Shown in pieces: positions 1 to 9,538 of a stretch of DNA of 64,000 nucleotides. The notes under the pieces were generated by a model that worked only from the letters and a program-made list of their open reading frames with translations, searched no databases and was not told the DNA's origin. This DNA is from Scenedesmus sp. ARA3 (lineage: Eukaryota > Chlorophyta > Chlorophyceae > Sphaeropleales > Scenedesmaceae), in contig RWJK01001916.1 in assembly GCA_004335835.1 (NCBI GenBank), positions 24,236 to 88,235 on the forward strand, read 5' to 3'. Position 1 is the first letter of the stretch. Each line of letters begins with the position of its first letter. A program made the translations under genes and the position numbers.

Positions 1-1
1 G

Positions 2-1917
2 TACGCGACAGCGCTCAAAATACCCAAAGGCGAGGTGCAGATCGGCAGCGTCAAGTGCGGCAGCAGCACCATCTTCAGCAAGAGCAGCAACAACAAGCCG
101 CCGCGACGGCCGGCACCTGCTCGGCTGCTACTGTCTGGCAGCCACCACACAGAATTTGCAGATGCAGGTGCAGATGCCATCAGCATTCAGCTGCTTCCAG
201 AACAAGCTGCAGCAGCTGGTGCATTCGAATCCATTGGCCTGGAAGGCAGCAGCTCGCGTAAGCGCTCGCTGCTGCAGGCGCTGGCGTCGCCCGTGAACTT
301 CTACACGGAGCCCGTGCCTATCTCAACCGGCTTCTCAGTGCCGGCACCTGCTGAGGCAGCAGCAAGAGCTCGAGTGGTGCAGACAGTAGCCAGCCAGTCT
401 CCGGCTATCCTCAGCGGGGCCCTGAGCAGCTTCTTTGGCACGCCGCTATCCATGGTTAATGCAGAGGAGCCAGCCAAAAAGACCACCAGCAAAGCGCTCG
501 GAGAGAAGCCACCCGCGAAACCTGCCAAGCCTGCCACTGCTGCTGCAGCGAACAAGACGCAGACCGCTCAGAAAGCGCCAGCATTGCCAAAAGGTGCAGC
601 GCTGGCGCCGCAGCCACATAAACCGGAGCCAGCGCTACAAGACGCAGACGAGCAGCAGCAGCCCAAGCCGACGCCAACGCAGCAGGCGCAGCTGTACTTC
701 AAGCAGCAGCAGCGGCAGAAGCAGTGGCGCAAGCGCGACCCAGCGCAGCCCCTGGCTGCGCAGTACCACCTGCCAGCAGAGCAGCAGCTGCAGCCAGCCC
801 CGTTTAGCGACCGCCCACGTTCGGCCCAGCTCACAAACGTCAGCCCGCTTGATACGCGCTCCGCATTCAACAGCGTCGCGCTGCTGGCGCCGGCAGCGCA
901 CACGCAGGATGAGGCGCAGCAGCCGCTGCAGCAGCAGATCGCCAAGGCGTTGACCGGCCAAGGTTTGACCAGCGACGACGTTAATAACAGCTCCGCCTTT
1001 GACCAGGCGCCAGCCTGTCCCTTCCCACCCACCAAGGCCAACAGCGCACCGGACAAAGCGGGCCGACTGTGGAGCCTCAACAACAGCAACAACAAGCTTT
1101 GCGCATTCCGGCCCTACCCAGACATCACCCCTAGCGCCCCTGTCATATCCTGGGCCACTGCGTCTGACTGCGCAGGGGCTGCGAATGTTACTAATAGTGT
1201 TACTGACGATGACGGCCGGCTGTGGGGCTGGCAGCAGGATGCCAGCTGCGCCTTCCGGAGCTCAGCGCCCCTCAATGGCCCTGTACCGCCTAACATACAG
1301 GCCAAATCAGGCAGGACAGACAGTCAGGCTTTCCAGGAGCTCATGTCCAATCTGTCGGGGGGCTATGTGAGCGTGGTGTGGGAGGCGGCGCCGGCATGCC
1401 CGTTTGCGCCGACCAGCGTCAACTCGGTGCCTGACAGGTTTGGGCGGCTGTGGAGTTGGCACAGCGGCAAGAGCTGCGCCTTCAAGGTGGGGGTGGAGGG
1501 CTTAGGGTTAGGTTTAGGGTTTAGGGTTAGGTTTAGGGCCTAATCGTCAACTCGGTGCCTGACAGGTTTGGGCGGCTGTGGAGCTGGCACAGCGGCAAGA
1601 GCTGCGCCTTCAAGGTGGGGGGCAGGGTGGTGTGGGCGGGTGCGAATGACGGTGGTGTGCCTGTAGCCTGCTGTGTGCGATGCAACATGCAGGAGTGTAG
1701 CGCTAGAAGTAGGACAGGATTGCCCTGTGTGAGCTGTGTAAGATCTGCTGCTAGGGATACCTGTGGTGTGTCAAAGCTTTTGTCAGCTATGTTTACCACG
1801 CAAGTCCTCTGCAGGGCTGCACTCATGTTGGACCGTATGTCCATCATCAACTTCTCTATACTGACCTGCTTCTTTTCCGTGCCTGCTGCATCCTGTCTGC
1901 TGCAGCCCAAGAGCTGA
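2..1917 (+). CDS. GRLW/CAF-repeat protein, 3' part of gene (5' end outside window)
   Basis: The frame is open from base 2 to a likely donor at 1486/1487 (TTCAAG|GTGGGG). A tiny last exon, 1906-1917 (Pro-Lys-Ser-stop), follows a CTGCTGCAG acceptor in the same phase. The visible part starts with ALKIPKGEVQIGSV, which resembles the helix-strand modules common in algal extracellular proteins. A second similar segment (about nt 285-460) and a Pro/Ala/Gln/Lys-rich linker (nt 460-960) follow. Three Cys modules come next, at about nt 1010-1110, 1150-1262 and 1385-1486. Each has ACPF or DCAG, then GRLWxW, then CAF. Two cysteines per module suggest one disulfide in a small extracellular fold. I know this module only as a recurrent algal motif and assign no activity. 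The last module is partly duplicated at 1545-1622. The real N-terminus is missing, and the terminal exon is inferred only from splice signals. Confidence 0.6.
1501..1538 (+). repeat. Interstitial telomere-like tract
   Basis: The tract is a mixture of TTAGGG and TTTAGGG units on the + strand, about six in 38 bp. It lies in the intron just after the donor at 1487 and precisely at the junction of a 128-bp tandem duplication (1417 and 1545 start identically). It is flanked by ordinary sequence on both sides, so it is not a chromosome end. Confidence 0.85.
1545..1622 (+). repeat. Partial copy of last GRLW/CAF exon with its donor
   Basis: Bases 1545-1622 repeat 1417-1494 with about one mismatch, through the donor GTGGGG. 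The offset is 128 bp. The copy lacks an acceptor of its own, so it looks like intronic debris rather than an extra exon. Confidence 0.85.
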
Positions 1918-2010
1918 AAGGGCTGAGCTGTGAACGTGGCTTGTCGGCAGCTGCCGCCCCTGACGAGCTGGCGATGCTTCCCAGCGCTGTGGCACTAATG
2001 CCCTCAGAGC

Positions 2011-2075
2011 AGCGACAGATCTTGCTTACGACAGATCTTGCTTGCGACAGATCTTGCTTGCGACAGATCTTGCTG
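2011..2075. repeat. 16-17 bp tandem repeat (CGACAGATCTTGCTTG unit)
   Basis: About four consecutive copies of the unit CGACAGATCTTGCTTG with single-base variation. Confidence 0.85.
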
Positions 2076-2354
2076 CACAGGGCATGGTAGGCAGGTAGGG
2101 TGCAGTGTTTACTGCAGTGCTGTGTTCAGCTGGCGCAGCTTCCTGGTATTTCAGCGCTGTGGCGCTACAGGCACCTCAGCAGCAGCAGCAGCAGCAACAG
2201 ACCTTGCTGATGCTGCGCTGTCCCCGCGAGCTGCTGGCGGCATGAAAAGGCTGGGTACGCAGATGGGGTACAGGCGCTGATTGCAGTGCGGCGCATGACA
2301 GCACGTGCTGGCAGCTGATATTTTGCTGATGGTTGACTGCGTCGTGTGTTGCTG

Positions 2355-2870
2355 GTGGATAGCTGCCTTGACTGGCGGCACACGTGGCCAAGATGGGCTG
2401 CAGGCTGGATGTAATTGCTGTGGACTCAATGCTGCGTGTGCGCCTGGAGCAAGCGCAAGCATGCTGGAGGGTGTTATGTACAGCGCTCATGGATCAGTTG
2501 TGGTAGCAGCTGTTCGCCTGACACTTGCTGATGGTTGACTGCGTCGTGTGTTGCTGGCAAATAGCTGCCTTGACTGGCAGCACACGTGGCCAAGATGGGC
2601 TGCAGGAAAGGTTGGTTGGCTGGCTGTGATTGTTGGGGCTTGAATGCTGCGGGTGTGCACAGAGCACACACAAGCTGCCATGACTGGCGGCACGCGTGGC
2701 CAAGATAGGCTGCAGGTTGGCTGTGATTGTTGTGAATTGAGCGCTGCGGGTGTGCCTCGAGCATGCGCAAGCTGCCTTGACTAGAGGCATGTGTGGCCAC
2801 GATGGGCTGCAGGCTGGCTGTGATATTGTTGTGGATCCAATGCTGCGGGTGTGCCTCCAGCATGGCCCAT
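2355..2870. repeat. Degenerate ~100-bp tandem repeat, about 4 copies
   Basis: Copies start near 2360, 2561, 2669 and 2768. Shared landmarks are AGCTGCCTTGACTGGCGGCA, GTGGCCAAGATGGGCTGCAG and ATGCTGCGGGTGTGC. The first two copies also share the preceding segment TGATGGTTGACTGCGTCGTG. Copies have diverged by substitution and small indels. No coding frame persists. Confidence 0.8.
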
Positions 2871-3147
2871 GCATTCTGGCGCGCATTGGGTGCAGCGCTC
2901 ATGGCTCATTGTTGATAGCGGCTGTGAACAGCTGCAGGGAGGGCATGGCTGGAGCAGAATGGCTGTGGCTGTGTACTGTTGATCACCCTTGCGTTGTGGG
3001 CTGTTGATGGCCCACATGTATTACTAACTGCACACTAGTGTGCAGTGCGGTGCTAGGGGCAAGTCCTGGTGCACGACGCACTGTGGCTGGCAGTGCAGTG
3101 ATGTCTGGTTGTCCATGGCTAGTGTGCGGGGGTGATGGTTTGGGGGC

Positions 3148-3245
3148 TGCTTTCTTGACTGGGGGCTTCTGTCTTGACTGTGGGCTGCACTGCTTTGGGG
3201 GCTGCTGTTTTGACTGGGGGCTGCTGTCTTGACTGGGGGCGGCAC
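3148..3245. repeat. ~30-bp GGGGGCTGCTGTCTTGACTG tandem repeat
   Basis: About four imperfect units of GGGGGCTGCTGTCTTGACTG lie in series. Confidence 0.7.
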
Positions 3246-5082
3246 TGCTTAGCGGGGGCTGCAGATGCTGTTGCCCTGACAGACATGCAAACAGTCCACA
3301 ATTTACTAGCGGCTGAGTGGTAGAGGCCAGTGGCGGGCACGCTGTGTGGGAACAGCGGCATGCAAACTGGTGTGCGTTGTGGAGCTTGGCTGTGGTGAAC
3401 TGTTGACGAATTCATCAGCGGCCAGCATGTTACCAGGGGTATGCGTGTTAGCAGGGGCAATAGGTAATTGTGGTTGAGCAAAAGGGTGGGTCATAGTATG
3501 AGTGGGCAGTGTGAGGTTCTGATATGTTTGCTGCGGTTCTGTGCTGAGGTTCTGTCTGCTGCGGGCTGCGGGCCGATGGCTTGAGCCACGCAGCTGGCAA
3601 AGTGCTTGATAGGCAATCACAGGTGCTGCCAGGCAGTGTTGTTATCTTCATGATATGATACGTTATTATCTGCGTGCCACCACAATCTCACAGCCTTTCA
3701 CTGGCTGCCACGCACTGAATTGCTTGCGCCCGCATATCTATCCACTTCTTTTGAAGCTGTGAGTGTTTGACAAAGGCTGCAAGTCGGCTCGCTCAGTGAC
3801 TGTGGCGTTGTGCACTTTGACAGCTTGACTTGCTGCAGAATTTGAACGGTCGGCTCAGATACTTGGCTGGTTGGACTGCAGCACTGAACCTTGGACAACA
3901 GCAGGACTGCTGCTCTTGCTCCACCTGATGATGCCAAGTGTTATAACAGGGCAGTTGTCAGTGATGGTGTTGCAGCTTGTGCCGGCAGCAGTTACTAGTA
4001 ACAGTACTGTTCAGCCCAACGCATGACAGCACCCCTCCTAATTTGGTTACTGCTGTGGCATTTGCCCAGCCGCGCCTGGGGTCCAAGGAGACAGATACTG
4101 CGTGTGTAATTGTTGACTTTTGACTACTTGTGATTACTACTTACCTTTGACTAGACGTGAAGACAGCGCACATGATCTGACTAATGGCGGCGTGATAGCC
4201 TGCGCCTGCTGCATCGCAAATTTCATAGGGTGGCGTGTTTTTCTAAAACATTATATCACCAGATCATATCAGTGTGTCATTTTGTGTGCAAGGTTGTGGA
4301 ATGCGCAGCTGTTATGCGGGTTTCTTGTGGTGTGTCAGCACAGGACAGGTTCTGCCTTCGCCTTTTAACGGGCAGGACGTTCTTCTCTGCATGCTTACAC
4401 GTTGATGGCTGTGGAGCAGAGCGCAACGTGCCTTGGTGATCAGCGCGCGCACTCAACCACGAGCATGCGTGCCTTATCATACAATGAGGGTGTATACACT
4501 ACGTATCGGTATCAGAAAGGATGGCTTGCGCTGTGATGGGAGCGCTGCTTGTGACGGCTGCTGGGCAGCTGCTTGCCTGGGGAAAGTGTAGCAGCAAGTG
4601 TGTTTGGCTGTGTTTGTTTGGCGTGGGAGCTGCCTCTGCCAATGCCTGGCGGGCAGGCCAAAGCACACTGCTGATGGCACCTTGCCACTGCCTTTGCTCG
4701 CAACACGCTGCACAGACGTGGCATCAGTCACTGCACAAGTACGGTTGACAGTGCTTGCTAGCATCCATAGCCGTGTTTCTGCAGCGTACGTGGTTCCAAA
4801 TAAGGGACGGTAATGAAGGCTTGATGTGCCTAGCACACTCTGCTTTCTTGTGTGAGGTGTGCATGCAGCGCCCTGGTGTCATGTTTGACTGTCATTTGCA
4901 GATGAGGCTGAGGCGTGCGCAAACACAGAACATCCTAGCCTGAACTAGGGATAGCATACGCTTTTTGATCAAATTTTATGCATTTTGCTGACATAGCCTG
5001 TTTTGGACACCTGGTTTCAAAGCAGTGCTGGTGCAAGGGCTGCGCAGCATGTGCTGCATGTTGCTGTGGGTCGTAACGTTAC

Positions 5083-5104
5083 AACATAACGTTAACGTTA
5101 TGTT
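5083..5104. repeat. Perfect 22-bp palindrome
   Basis: The AT-rich segment centred on GTTAAC at 5091-5096 reads identically on both strands over 22 bp (arms begin AACATAACGTT). An 8-bp palindrome, GTAACGTTAC, lies just before it at 5073-5082. It sits in non-coding sequence and has no assigned role. Confidence 0.85.
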
Positions 5105-5924
5105 CACAGCTGAACTTTGTGTGGGGGCTCCAAGGGGCTCAGCAACTTTGTGCTGCCAAGTCTCACGGCTGGGCAGGAGGAGGTTGAATGATGCTTGGGT
5201 AGGGGTTTTGGTCTTGTAACGCACATGGTTGACACCGCCATTGATTGCGGAGTTCAGGGCTATTTGGTCAAACCTGGTCACCAGCGCAGGCCTGTAGCGC
5301 TGTCAAGTTCACTTTGATTTCTGAAATGGCACTGCCAGACAACAATGCCAATGAAGCAAGCATGGATTACCTGCGGTCTATAGCGAGCAGCGCTGAGTAT
5401 GAGTCATAAAGCTTCCAAATTGGGTGACTGTGGACGACTCTGCAGGGTGCTGCTGCAGGTCTCCGGTGGTCAGCTGTGGCGTGGCCGAAATTGCTGCAGG
5501 AGTCCTACAAACAAAATATGGTCTTAAAGTAAGTTTGATTTGCGCCCGATCTGCAGTCCGACAAAGATCGGGTGACCCGCATTACAGCAGTAGCACGTGC
5601 GTCCGGCGTACTGCTTCCCGACGACACAAGCGATACCCACAGCTATACCCTGCCAATCAATCACAGGAACTGTGATGCAAAAACATCGTCGGTAGTAGCC
5701 GGGTGTGCCGGGGCCCTCTGGGTTGCGCCAAACAGCGATATCACCTGCACCCTCCCGACAGTGCCTGTTCACCTGCCCAGTGTCACCAGCGCCATATCCA
5801 TCACGCCATAGCAAAGCTGCACACTGTTTCCTGAGCCTTCATTTGTTACCGCTGTGCTGATCTGGGCTAGCAGAGCTACTGCTGTGCCTCGCAGTGCAGT
5901 TTGCGCAGGGCCGCTGCTGTCAGC

Positions 5925-6464
5925 ATGGCAAGCAGCAAGCCGCAGGCCCCACACCCCATCAGGGTGGGCATAGTACTGTTCCCTGGCTTCGAACCTCTTG
6001 ATGCAGTGGGCCCTGCCAACGTGTTTGGGGCAGTGGAAGGCATACAGATGCTGTGGATCGCAGAGCAGCAGGGCCCAGTCAGCAGCAAGACAGGTGACAC
6101 GCTGCTGTTGGGTGCAGCGCCAGATGGCAGTAGCATGGGGTGCTGCTTGTGGCCTTGACTAGTGCTTATATCCCAAGGCAGCACATGCTACAGTGCGCAA
6201 CTGTTTGAGCTCGGTCTCTAGCTGCAGGGTGCCTCACCTGGGCATGTGAACAGAGCTGTTGCCAGCACAGTCCCAGGACCAACACAGCAGCAGCAGGTGC
6301 TGCAGCATGACAACCAGCAGCCTGCTGCAGTGTCTTTGGGTGCAAGCCTTGCTCATTGTTCAATGCTCTGGTATTGTTTGCACACCTGGTCACACACTTT
6401 TTGCTGCTGTGCATGCAGGCAGCATGACTGTCGTAGCCAGCCACTCCTTTGCAGAGATGATGCC

Positions 6465-6503
<39 letters not shown>

Positions 6504-7761
6504 CGATGCTGATGCAGCAGATCCAAAGCTGCACTGGCTGCTGGTGCCTGGAGGAGTAGGTGCGGAGCAGCCTGCTGCGCTGCGTCTAATGATGCGCTGG
6601 CTGTGCTTTGAACGCGTGGCCAGCTGGCAGCGTGAGCGCAGTACGTACGCATTGCCCCCGAGCGTAGCTCTGCTGCTGCCACAACTCATTGCAACCCTGT
6701 GAGCCACTCTGCTCGCACATGCATCTCGCAGGCCAGGGACAGACTTGTTTGTCATATGTCAGTTAATGCTGTGTACATGCCTGTCCTGCAAGCACCAAAA
6801 GCAAGTGCCTCTCTCCTGTCCTGCAGGCACACGCAAGGAGGTGGCCAACCCCGCCCTGCTCAGCTTCCTGCAAGCCTGTGAACCACTCTGCATGCACATG
6901 TCATTCGATGCTGTGTATCCGCCTACCCTGCAGGCACGCGCAAGGAGGTGGCCAACCCCTCCCTGCTCAGCTTCCTGCAAGCCTGGGCAGCGCCAGACTG
7001 CGGCTCCGGCCTGCAGCTGTGCATGTCTGTGTGCACGGGCGCGGCGCTGCTGGCTGCTGCAGGGCTGCTGGACGGCCGCAGGTGCGTGCTGCGGTCCCTG
7101 CTCCTTGCCTGTTCCTGCAAGTCTGTTGAGCGCTTTGGTGCTGAGTGCTGCATCAGCAGCTTTGGTGCCCCTGCTGATGTGGTCAACTGCCACTCTGCCA
7201 AGCATACATACAGCAGTTGCCGGTCGAGCTTGCAGGACGCACATGCTTGCACTAACAGGGCATGCAGCAGCTGCACACATACTCCACCAGCAACTGGGCA
7301 TCTGCGCAGCGTGGTAGGGCAACCTCTACTGGCCCAATGCCATCGCTTCTGCTGCGTGTGTCATTTGCCGCCAGGGCCACCAGCAACAAGATGGCCTGAG
7401 ACTGGGTCACCTCCACAGGGCCCAAAGTTCGATTGTTTGTTTATATCGCTGTCAACAACTTGTATCGTAAACACTGCGTGCACCTGCTGTTGCCAGGGCC
7501 ACCAGCAACAAGATGGCCTGGGAGTGGGTCACCTCCACAGGGCCCAAGGTGCAGTGGGTGCGTGCAGCGCGCTGGGTGGCTGACGGGCCCTTTTTGACAT
7601 CCTCGGGCGTCACTGCAGGCACAGACATGGCAGTGGCTGTGCTGAAGACACAGCTGGGCAGCGAGGTGGCTGGCGCGGCTGCCAAGTATAATGAGTATCT
7701 GCCAAATACTGAGGCTGATGTGGACCCCTTTGCAGAGGTGGGATTTGTGCCAGATGTATAA
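5925..7761 (+). CDS. DJ-1/PfpI-family (glutamine-amidotransferase-like) protein
   Basis: Four exons fit with consistent phases: 5925-6093, 6419-6640, 6934-7081 and 7497-7761, giving 267 aa. Exon 1 has the family's first strand and helix (VGIVLFPGFEPLDAVGPANV). Exon 2 has LLVPGGVG. Exon 3 has the nucleophile elbow SVCTGAALLAAAGLLDGR, with the presumed catalytic Cys at about residue 164. Exon 4 has TSSGVTAGTDMAVAVL and the closing DPFAEVG. This layout matches the bacterial PfpI/isonitrile-hydratase-like branch more than animal DJ-1. The substrate cannot be told. No targeting peptide is obvious, so it is probably cytosolic. A run of 12 Gln (residues about 73-84) is inserted before LLVPGG and should loop out of the fold. 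The ATG at 5925 is the first one in frame. Introns hold duplicated exon fragments. Confidence 0.9.
6467..6500 (+). repeat. CAG run coding polyGln in the DJ-1-like gene
   Basis: Twelve consecutive Gln codons, almost all CAG, in exon 2. Confidence 0.9.
6827..6933 (+). repeat. Copy of exon 3 start (with acceptor) of the DJ-1-like gene
   Basis: CTGCAG|GCACACGCAAGGAGG at 6827 repeats the true exon start at 6934 for about 55 bases with few changes, then intron-like sequence follows. The period is 107 bp. An older, weaker copy of the intron part starts near 6700. Confidence 0.85.
7375..7496 (+). repeat. Copy of exon 4 start (with acceptor) of the DJ-1-like gene
   Basis: The acceptor CCAG and the next ~55 bases match the true exon 4 start at 7497. 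The period is 122 bp. The copy carries TGA in the coding frame (GCC TGA GAC), so use of this acceptor would truncate the protein. Confidence 0.85.
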
Positions 7762-7945
7762 AAGGTTGTTTGGGGACTGCGAGCAAGGGTGTGCTCTTGG
7801 TGCTGCCAGCACGACCGGCATATTATTTATTTGAGGTTGCATGAGGTCAAGAGAGCAGCTGTGCATGTTGTGGTGTCACATCACATCCTCTTGTGCAGCA
7901 CTGCAAGCCAGTCTGGTGCAGCTGTGTGCCAGGCAGAACTCAGCA

Positions 7946-8016
7946 AGCACCTGCCAAATACTGGGGCTGAGGTGGACCCCTTTGCAGAGGTGGGGTTTAT
8001 GCAAGATGTGTGACGG
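7946..8016 (+). repeat. Copy of the terminal coding end of the DJ-1-like gene
   Basis: This repeats 7694-7764 (GCCAAATACTG through the stop region) at an offset of 252 bp, with TGA in place of TAA. It lies in the 3' flank. Confidence 0.85.
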
Positions 8017-9538
8017 GTTTTGGCTGCACATGGTCAACCAGCACCAGGTCATATAGCATATGTTTCAAACACCGGGCTGGTGTTGCCAGCACATTGGCCA
8101 GCAGAGTAGATTTGTGGTTGCAAGAAAATTTGATGGCAGCCGCTGATGAGCATGGCCTGCTGTTTTGCCACATCACATCCTGTTGCGCACCAATGCAGGT
8201 ACAGTCGGACTACCTGCAAACATTTTGCAGGAAGTCTGTTTTACATGCCTGCCCAGCAGTGGGCCAGCTTCACAGTGGCCAATGGCCAACAGCACGTGCC
8301 ATATGGCATCATGCATGATATCATTGATTGTTGGGGGGTGTTGACCCTGGTGCCTTTTACAATTTCAACAGGCCTAGGGTAATGTCGCCTGCGAGGATGC
8401 TTGTCGCTGTGGCTTTTTTACTGTGGCTCTTACCAGCGTAGTTGATGCACTGGCTGAATTGAAGAAGCATGGGCGTTGCTTCCTTCTTTGCGCCACCAGC
8501 CTTTCAGAGCAAGCCTTGAGAAGCACTCACTATTGCGCCACCAGCCTAGTCAGCAGCAGCGGTCACTTCGAAAGCCTGGTCTCAGGGTTTGGCGCAGGCA
8601 TGTCTTGTGCAGCAGATCGCCACGCAAAGTCTGCTGTAATACGCACACTTGGCATATTTCAGCGCCTTTCACTGCCGTCGAAGCTTGTACGTCTCAGCAA
8701 TCAGCTGAGCCAGCTCACCACGGCAACAATACTCTTGGAGGGCACCGACAGGTGGGCAGATAAAAAGATTTGTTGTAAAAAGCATCAACTGTGCTGCATC
8801 TTCTGTTCAGACTTGCAAGCTGCACAACAGCGGGTGTCTGTTCAGGGCCCTCATCTCAGGCCATTGATGCGGCAGCGGGATGGCAATGCACGATATGATA
8901 TGAGGGCAGTTTTGTTTGCCGAGCCTGGCGGTCATAGACGCTGCTACATACCTTGCCTACTCAACGCCCCCTAGTCATGCGTGTGCCATGCCGGCCAGCT
9001 GCGTGTTGCAGCCACGATCTTTCTGTCATGCTTGTTCTTAGTAACCAAAGACCGTTATGTATGCTCGCTCATGGTGCTGAACGCCCCTGCTTCGCCATTC
9101 TGTCCGCCTCCAGACTCCCAGACTCTTGACCTGCAATTCAGCCTTGAAAAATGCAAGCCTACGTCGACGCACCTGTTGTGGAGGTGATTATCTTGCCTTT
9201 GTAATGCCGGAACTTGCAGATTGCTAGCCTGCTTGGTCCAGGCAGCATGCAGCAGGCTGCATGGTGGTGTGCAGGGGTGCCTGCCTTGTCAGCATTGCAT
9301 GCACCTCAAGGTCTCTGCTGCCGGTTGTGCATTGTGTATCATGATTCGGTCAAATATGTGGCCCAGTGGTACAGAGACTGCTTGTAGGCTGTGTGCGCAC
9401 GCGGCTGCCTGCTGCGGGCATTGTTGCACCATCTCCTCTGTGCGCTTTTTGCAGGCACCGCTCGCGCTCACACGCCCTGCCGCTCACCTCCTTACTTGCC
9501 CTGCTCCCTGCGTACTTATATTTGCTGCATCACCGCAG
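8017..9538. other. Unresolved stretch, may hold first exons of the next gene
   Basis: The downstream gene's first recognised exon begins at an acceptor (9538/9539), so its start should lie in or before this stretch. I could not pick a start exon with confidence. Open frames such as 8423-8974 have no recognisable domain. Confidence 0.4.

Larger units (their letters stand above)
1918..5924. other. Gene-poor stretch with degenerate tandem repeats
   Basis: No gene could be supported here. The + strand is rich in TG. The stretch holds a 16-17 bp tandem repeat near 2011-2075, a degenerate ~100-bp repeat at 2355-2870, a ~30-bp repeat at 3148-3245 and a 22-bp perfect palindrome at 5083-5104. Short open frames on both strands (for example 5524-5814) show no recognisable domain. 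The 5' end of the DJ-1 gene follows. Confidence 0.6.

Noticed and set aside
1501..1538. A true telomere or assembly end
   Set aside because: Only about six mixed units, flanked on both sides by unique coding-derived sequence.
2011..2075. CRISPR-like array
   Set aside because: Units abut without spacers, and the genome is eukaryotic.
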